Origin: an uncultured Ruegeria sp.
Lineage (GTDB): Bacteria; Pseudomonadota; Alphaproteobacteria; Rhodobacterales; Rhodobacteraceae
Assembly (NCBI RefSeq): GCF_947500045.1
Contig: NZ_CANMQQ010000004.1
Coordinates: forward strand, 179,128 to 243,127
Direction of reading: 5' to 3'
DNA: 64,000 bases
Below are positions 60,380 to 64,000 of the stretch, in pieces. Below the pieces are notes generated by a model, which made no database searches, had not been told where the DNA came from, and saw nothing but the letters and a program-made list of their open reading frames with translations. The first letter of the stretch is position 1. Each line of letters opens with the position of its first letter. A program made the position numbers and the translations under genes.

Positions 60380-61240
60380 TTAGATTGCAGCTTTGCGGCT
60401 TTCGTCCAGATAAATCTCACGCAGGCGCTTGGCAATCGGACCTGGCGTACCATCGCCCAGTGCAACGCCATCAATCTCAACCACCGGCATCACGAATGCG
60501 CTGGCTGAGGTCGTGAAAGCTTCATCCGCCTCTTTGGCTTCGTCGATGGTGAACAGGCGCTCTTCGACCTCCATCTGTGCCTCAGCGGCCATCCGCAGAA
60601 CCGCCTTGCGGGTGATACCGTGCAGAATATCGCTGGACAGCGGACGCGTGACGATCTTGCCGTTCTTGACGAAATAGGCGTTGTTGCTGGTGCCTTCTGT
60701 CACATAGCCGTCTTCTACCAGCCACGCATCATCGCAGCCCGCTTTCTTGGCCATCATCTTACCCATGGACGGATAGAGCAGTTGCACGGTCTTGATGTCG
60801 CGCCGACCCCAGCGGATATCTTCGATCGAGATGATCTTGGCACCCTTCTGCGCCGCTGGGCTATCGGCAAGACCAGGTTTGTTTTGGGTAAACAGCACAA
60901 GGCTGGGTTTTGTATCTGCGGACGGGAAAACAAAATCCCGGTCACCATCTGAACCCCGTGTGACCTGCAGATATATCAGGCCTTCCTCAATCCCGTTCAA
61001 TTCGACCAGTTTGCGGTGGATCTCAAGCAATTTGTCCATGTCACAAGGCTGCACCATGTCCAGCGCGTCCAACGACCGCTTCAGGCGTATCGCATGGCCT
61101 TCAAAGTCGATCAGCTTGCCATCCAGTACGCTGGTCACTTCGTACACGCCATCCGCAAACAGAAAACCCCGGTCAAAGATCGAAACACGTGCTTCGGTCT
61201 CGGGCAGGTATTCGCCATTCACATATACGGTGCGGGTCAT
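60380..61240 (-). CDS. dat: D-amino-acid transaminase (class IV aminotransferase)
   Basis: A 286-residue PLP enzyme that moves the amino group from D-amino acids to 2-oxoglutarate, giving D-glutamate. SIFDRGFLFADGVYEVTSVL opens the fold. The PLP lysine is in WGRRDIKTVQLLYPSMGK, and the cofactor-site Glu in VTEGTSNNAYFVKNG. Downstream DILHGITRKAVLRMA is typical. Choice of D-amino-acid over branched-chain activity rests on overall look and on the dgcN/dgcA genes just upstream (30-base gap to dgcA). Confidence 0.88.
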   Translation of the reverse strand: MTRTVYVNGEYLPETEARVSIFDRGFLFADGVYEVTSVLDGKLIDFEGHAIRLKRSLDALDMVQPCDMDKLLEIHRKLVELNGIEEGLIYLQVTRGSDGDRDFVFPSADTKPSLVLFTQNKPGLADSPAAQKGAKIISIEDIRWGRRDIKTVQLLYPSMGKMMAKKAGCDDAWLVEDGYVTEGTSNNAYFVKNGKIVTRPLSSDILHGITRKAVLRMAAEAQMEVEERLFTIDEAKEADEAFTTSASAFVMPVVEIDGVALGDGTPGPIAKRLREIYLDESRKAAI

Positions 61241-61270
61241 GTCGTATCCTTTTTTGTCTCCGGGCCTTTA

Positions 61271-62236
61271 TTATCCCCAAAGCGCCGCTTTGGGCGGATG
61301 TACTCCGGCGTCATCAAAATTCAGCGGTGTATCCCGGTCTTCGGCCAGAAGCAGAGGCCCGTCAAGGTCTGTTACCATCGCGCCCTGAGCCACCAGTGTC
61401 GCGGGTGCCATTGCCAGCGAACTCCCGACCATGCATCCAACCATGACGCCATAACCCTCGGCCAGCGCGGCCTTGCGCAGTTCCAGCGCCTCGGTCAGCC
61501 CACCGGTCTTGTCCAGTTTGATGTTCACAACATCATATTTGCCTTTTAGCGCTGGAAGGCTGGTCCGATCGTGGCAGGATTCGTCCGCACAGACCGGTAC
61601 CGGACGCTCCATCCCGATCAAGGCATCATCCTCGCCGGCTGGCAGAGGCTGCTCGACCAGAGCAACACCCAGACGCACAAGGTGCGGGGCAAGATCAGCA
61701 TAAACATCTGCAGACCAGCCTTCATTGGCGTCGATGATGATTTTCGAATTTGGCGCACCCGCCCGCACGGCTTCGAGCCGGGGCATATCATCTGGCGTTC
61801 CCAGTTTGATCTTCAACAAAGGGCGAAACGCATTCTCCGCAGCTTGGGCCTGCATCGCCTCAGGCGTGTCCAGCGACAGTGTATAGGCGGTGATTTCCGG
61901 CCCCGGTGTGACGAGTTCGGCCAGCTCCCACGCACGCTTGCCCGCACGCTTCGCTTCCAAATCCCACAGCGCACAGTCCACCGCATTCCGCGCCGCGCCA
62001 GCAGGCAACAGGTCCATCAAGGAATAACGCGAGAACACATCGGGCAGCCCTGCAATCTGGGCCTCGACCGAGTCCAGCGTTTCGTCATAGCGGGCATAAG
62101 GCACACATTCACCCCAGCCACGATGCAGGCCATCCGATATTCGGACCGTCAGTACCTTTGCCTCGGTTCGTGAGCCGCGCGAGATGGTGAAAACCTGCGC
62201 CAGCCGAAACACATCACGAGAAACCTCTATCTGCAC
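61271..62236 (-). CDS. dgcA: Enolase-superfamily racemase/epimerase, probable N-acetyl-D-glutamate racemase
   Basis: A 321-residue member of the muconate-lactonising subgroup, often annotated as L-Ala-D/L-Glu epimerase. It has a Lys-x-Lys acid/base (LLKIKLGTPDDMP), metal ligands in IIIDANEGWS, VEQPLPAGEDD and CADESCHDRTS, and the second catalytic Lys in VNIKLDKTGGLTEAL. Its position directly after the DUF1611 gene matches the DgcN-DgcA pair described in marine bacteria, where DgcA racemises N-acetyl-D-glutamate. A peptide-recycling epimerase remains possible. Confidence 0.85.
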   Translation of the reverse strand: MQIEVSRDVFRLAQVFTISRGSRTEAKVLTVRISDGLHRGWGECVPYARYDETLDSVEAQIAGLPDVFSRYSLMDLLPAGAARNAVDCALWDLEAKRAGKRAWELAELVTPGPEITAYTLSLDTPEAMQAQAAENAFRPLLKIKLGTPDDMPRLEAVRAGAPNSKIIIDANEGWSADVYADLAPHLVRLGVALVEQPLPAGEDDALIGMERPVPVCADESCHDRTSLPALKGKYDVVNIKLDKTGGLTEALELRKAALAEGYGVMVGCMVGSSLAMAPATLVAQGAMVTDLDGPLLLAEDRDTPLNFDDAGVHPPKAALWG

Positions 62237-62327
62237 GCGCCTGCTCCTTCTTCTTTTCCCAAATGCTCCTCCCGGAAGGCGAAAATTTTTCGACGAAAAA
62301 TCTCATCCCCCGGGCAGACCGTTCAAA

Positions 62328-63329
62328 TCATATCGCAGCCAGCGCATCCACCAGTTTCCCGGCCCCAAAACGGTAAGGGTCGGTTGCTGGGATACCCATC
62401 TCAGCCTCGACCTTGGCGATGTACGCGCGTGCGTCGTCTTCGCCCAGATGCTGAGTGTTGATCGACACACCAGCGACTTTACACTCAGGGTTCGCCACGC
62501 GCGCCAGCGGCAGCGCTGTGTCGCGCAATTGCTCAAGCGTCGGCAGAGAATATTCAGGCAAGCCACGCATATGGGTGCGGGTTGGTTCATGACACAGGAT
62601 TAGTGCATCGGGCTGCCCACCATGGATCAAGGCCATGGTCACACCGGAATAGGAAACATGGAACAATGAGCCCTGCCCTTCGATGTGATCCCAGTGATCC
62701 GGATCATTGTCCGGTGTCAGATACTCAACGGATCCCGCCATGAAATCCGCGATAACTGCATCCAGCGGCACACCCTGACCGGTTACCAGAATCCCGGTCT
62801 GACCCGTAGCCCGGAACGAGGATTTCATTCCGCGTTTGCGCATCTCGGCGTCCATCGACATCGCGGTGTACATTTTACCGGCAGAGCAGTCGGTTCCAAC
62901 AGCCAGACACCGCTTACCGGTGCGTTTGCGACCGTTTGCAATTGGGTAGCCTACGGTAGGCACACGGACATCGTGCAAGGTACAGCCATGGGTCTGCGCT
63001 GCGGCAACCAGATCACCCTCGTCACGCAAAAGATTGTGCAGGCCCGACGCCAGATCATAACCCATCTCCAGCGCGGCGATCAGAACCTCTTTCCACGCTT
63101 CGCTGATGATGCCACCCCGGTTGGCAACGCCGATGACCAGCGTCTTGGCACCGGCGGCCTTGCCTTCGGCAAGCGTCATATCCGTCAGACCCAGATCAGT
63201 CGGGCAACCTTCGAGCCTTATTTGACCCACGGCGTTTTCAGGACGCCAGTCCCGGATACCAATGGCCACTTTGGCCGCCAACAAGTCGGGCGCATCGCCC
63301 AAAAACAAAAGATACGGTGTCTCGATCAT
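62328..63329 (-). CDS. dgcN: DUF1611 protein, probable D-glutamate N-acetyltransferase
   Basis: A 333-residue protein of the DUF1611 family. The N-terminal domain (YLLFLGDAPDLLAAKVAIGI) is followed by a P-loop-like nucleotide or CoA site (LAVGTDCSAGKMYTAMSMDA, about residues 145-164) and LILCHEPTRTHMRGLPEYSL. In marine bacteria this family includes DgcN, which acetylates D-glutamate; older annotations call it an NAD-dependent epimerase or hypothetical. It heads dgcN-dgcA-dat, with 91 bases to dgcA. Confidence 0.87.
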   Translation of the reverse strand: MIETPYLLFLGDAPDLLAAKVAIGIRDWRPENAVGQIRLEGCPTDLGLTDMTLAEGKAAGAKTLVIGVANRGGIISEAWKEVLIAALEMGYDLASGLHNLLRDEGDLVAAAQTHGCTLHDVRVPTVGYPIANGRKRTGKRCLAVGTDCSAGKMYTAMSMDAEMRKRGMKSSFRATGQTGILVTGQGVPLDAVIADFMAGSVEYLTPDNDPDHWDHIEGQGSLFHVSYSGVTMALIHGGQPDALILCHEPTRTHMRGLPEYSLPTLEQLRDTALPLARVANPECKVAGVSINTQHLGEDDARAYIAKVEAEMGIPATDPYRFGAGKLVDALAAI

Positions 63330-63625
63330 CGCGCTGCACTCCTTCGATTTTGACTTAAGCTAGAGAACCGAATTGACGAGGGTTTCTCGAATTCTCCTTA
63401 CAACTCGCCAACGCGCAGGATGAAATTGCGTATTTAGATAGAAATCCGCAAAATTATTCGAAGTTTCTAAACTGATCAAACTTTAGGCGTCCTCGACATA
63501 CGCCAAATTCAGGTCATTCTGCACGCGCATTGCCGCACTTGCACAATCAAGCTTGCACAGCACCACGTAATTTAATATCCAATTATCAGAAAAGAACGTA
63601 ATTTCATTACCTAGACGAGGTTCAG
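63330..63625. promoter_or_regulatory. Divergent control region between dgcN and mcl1
   Basis: 296 bases with no gene. AT-rich segments lie around 63430-63480 and 63560-63610. CTTGCAC occurs twice, 14 bases apart (63538-63544 and 63552-63558), a possible regulator site. Confidence 0.45.
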
Positions 63626-64000
63626 ATGAGTTTCCGCATCCAACCCGACGCACCGGCGCGCCCCAATCGGTGCCAATTGTTTGGCCCGGGCTCGAATACC
63701 AAGCTGTTCCCGAAAATGGCTGCGTCAGCGGCGGATGTCATTAACCTGGATCTGGAAGACTCGGTGGCCCCATCTGACAAAGATGCTGCCCGCGCCAACG
63801 TGATTGGTGCTTTGAACACGGTCGATTGGGGCAACAAATACCTGTCGGTTCGGATCAACGGGTTGGATACACCTTATTGGTATCGCGATGTGGTCGATGT
63901 TCTGGAACAGGCAGGGGATCGTCTGGACCAGATCATGATCCCCAAGGTGGGCTGCGCGGCGGATGTCTATGCGGTAGACGCGCTGGTGACAGCCATCGAG
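63626..64000 (+). CDS. mcl1: L-malyl-CoA/beta-methylmalyl-CoA lyase (partial, cut at right edge)
   Basis: The first 125 residues of a CitE-like lyase that splits malyl-CoA to glyoxylate and acetyl-CoA, and methylmalyl-CoA to glyoxylate and propionyl-CoA. MSFRIQPDAPARPNRCQLFG, NLDLEDSVAPSDK (Mg-binding region) and YLSVRINGLDTPYWYRDVVD closely resemble Rhodobacter Mcl1 as I recall it. GAGG precedes the ATG at 63626. The frame is open to base 64000. In this group it takes part in acetate assimilation (ethylmalonyl-CoA pathway). Confidence 0.92.
   Translation, partial: MSFRIQPDAPARPNRCQLFGPGSNTKLFPKMAASAADVINLDLEDSVAPSDKDAARANVIGALNTVDWGNKYLSVRINGLDTPYWYRDVVDVLEQAGDRLDQIMIPKVGCAADVYAVDALVTAIE

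Overview
The window reads as chromosomal core DNA of a marine alphaproteobacterium of the Roseobacter group (Rhodobacteraceae, Ruegeria/Silicibacter-like). The support is the moderately high GC content, the family-level look of nearly every protein, gene neighbourhoods such as pyrB-pyrC-plsY, rsmE-gshA, uvrC/pgsA/moaD/moaE and COQ9-rpsU, and a right-end gene that closely resembles the Rhodobacter malyl-CoA lyase Mcl1. The species assignment is inference. No insertion sequence, prophage, CRISPR array or rRNA operon was seen. There is one tRNA, tRNA-Ser(GCU).

Layout. 1-4.8 kb: an RND efflux pump (pump gene cut by the left edge) and its adaptor. 4.9-7.4 kb: a tightly packed operon of a family-4-like uracil-DNA glycosylase, a phosphoesterase, a LysE exporter and moaB. 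7.5-12.1 kb: a cysteine-rich exported protein, then pyrB, two small membrane genes, a pyrC homologue lacking catalytic residues, plsY and a small unknown gene. 12.3-17.8 kb: an exported YHS protein, an outer-membrane barrel, two quinone oxidoreductases around a DUF2189 membrane protein, COQ9 and rpsU. 18-24.5 kb: a CAP-domain protein with a 45-bp tandem repeat, PPK2, an Lrp regulator divergent from alanine dehydrogenase, MscS, a GST and YtoQ. 24.6-33.6 kb: pheT and pheS separated by three genes, then gshA and the rsmE operon. 33.6-36.9 kb: ubiA, an OmpA-type protein and a coiled-coil membrane protein. 36.9-43.4 kb: moaE-moaD-pgsA, an inverted EamA transporter, uvrC, an SDR, a Na/Ca antiporter and SppA. 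44.3-50 kb: an ABC-2 exporter, a CoxG-like protein, an acyl-CoA racemase, and hemE divergent from hemC. 50.2-53.5 kb: a FecR-domain protein upstream of a CHASE2 adenylate cyclase. 53.7-58.7 kb: tRNA-Ser, rpmI-rplT, an alanine/sodium symporter with a universal stress protein, and pyruvate kinase. 58.9-64 kb: a formylglutamate amidohydrolase-like gene, two small DUF genes, a D-amino-acid degradation cluster (dgcN-dgcA-dat) and mcl1 running off the right edge.

Functionally this is mostly housekeeping: pyrimidine, haem, ubiquinone, glutathione, phospholipid and molybdopterin synthesis, translation and DNA repair. Added to this are nutrient-specific traits typical of marine heterotrophs: alanine uptake and oxidation, D-glutamate turnover, and malyl-CoA cleavage.

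The least ordinary items are the pseudo-dihydroorotase in the pyr operon, the glycosylase missing three of four expected Fe-S cysteines, the FecR/CHASE2-cyclase pair, the leaderless repeat-bearing CAP protein, the 26-cysteine exported protein, and the dgcN-dgcA-dat cluster. I found no convincing wholly new multigene system.
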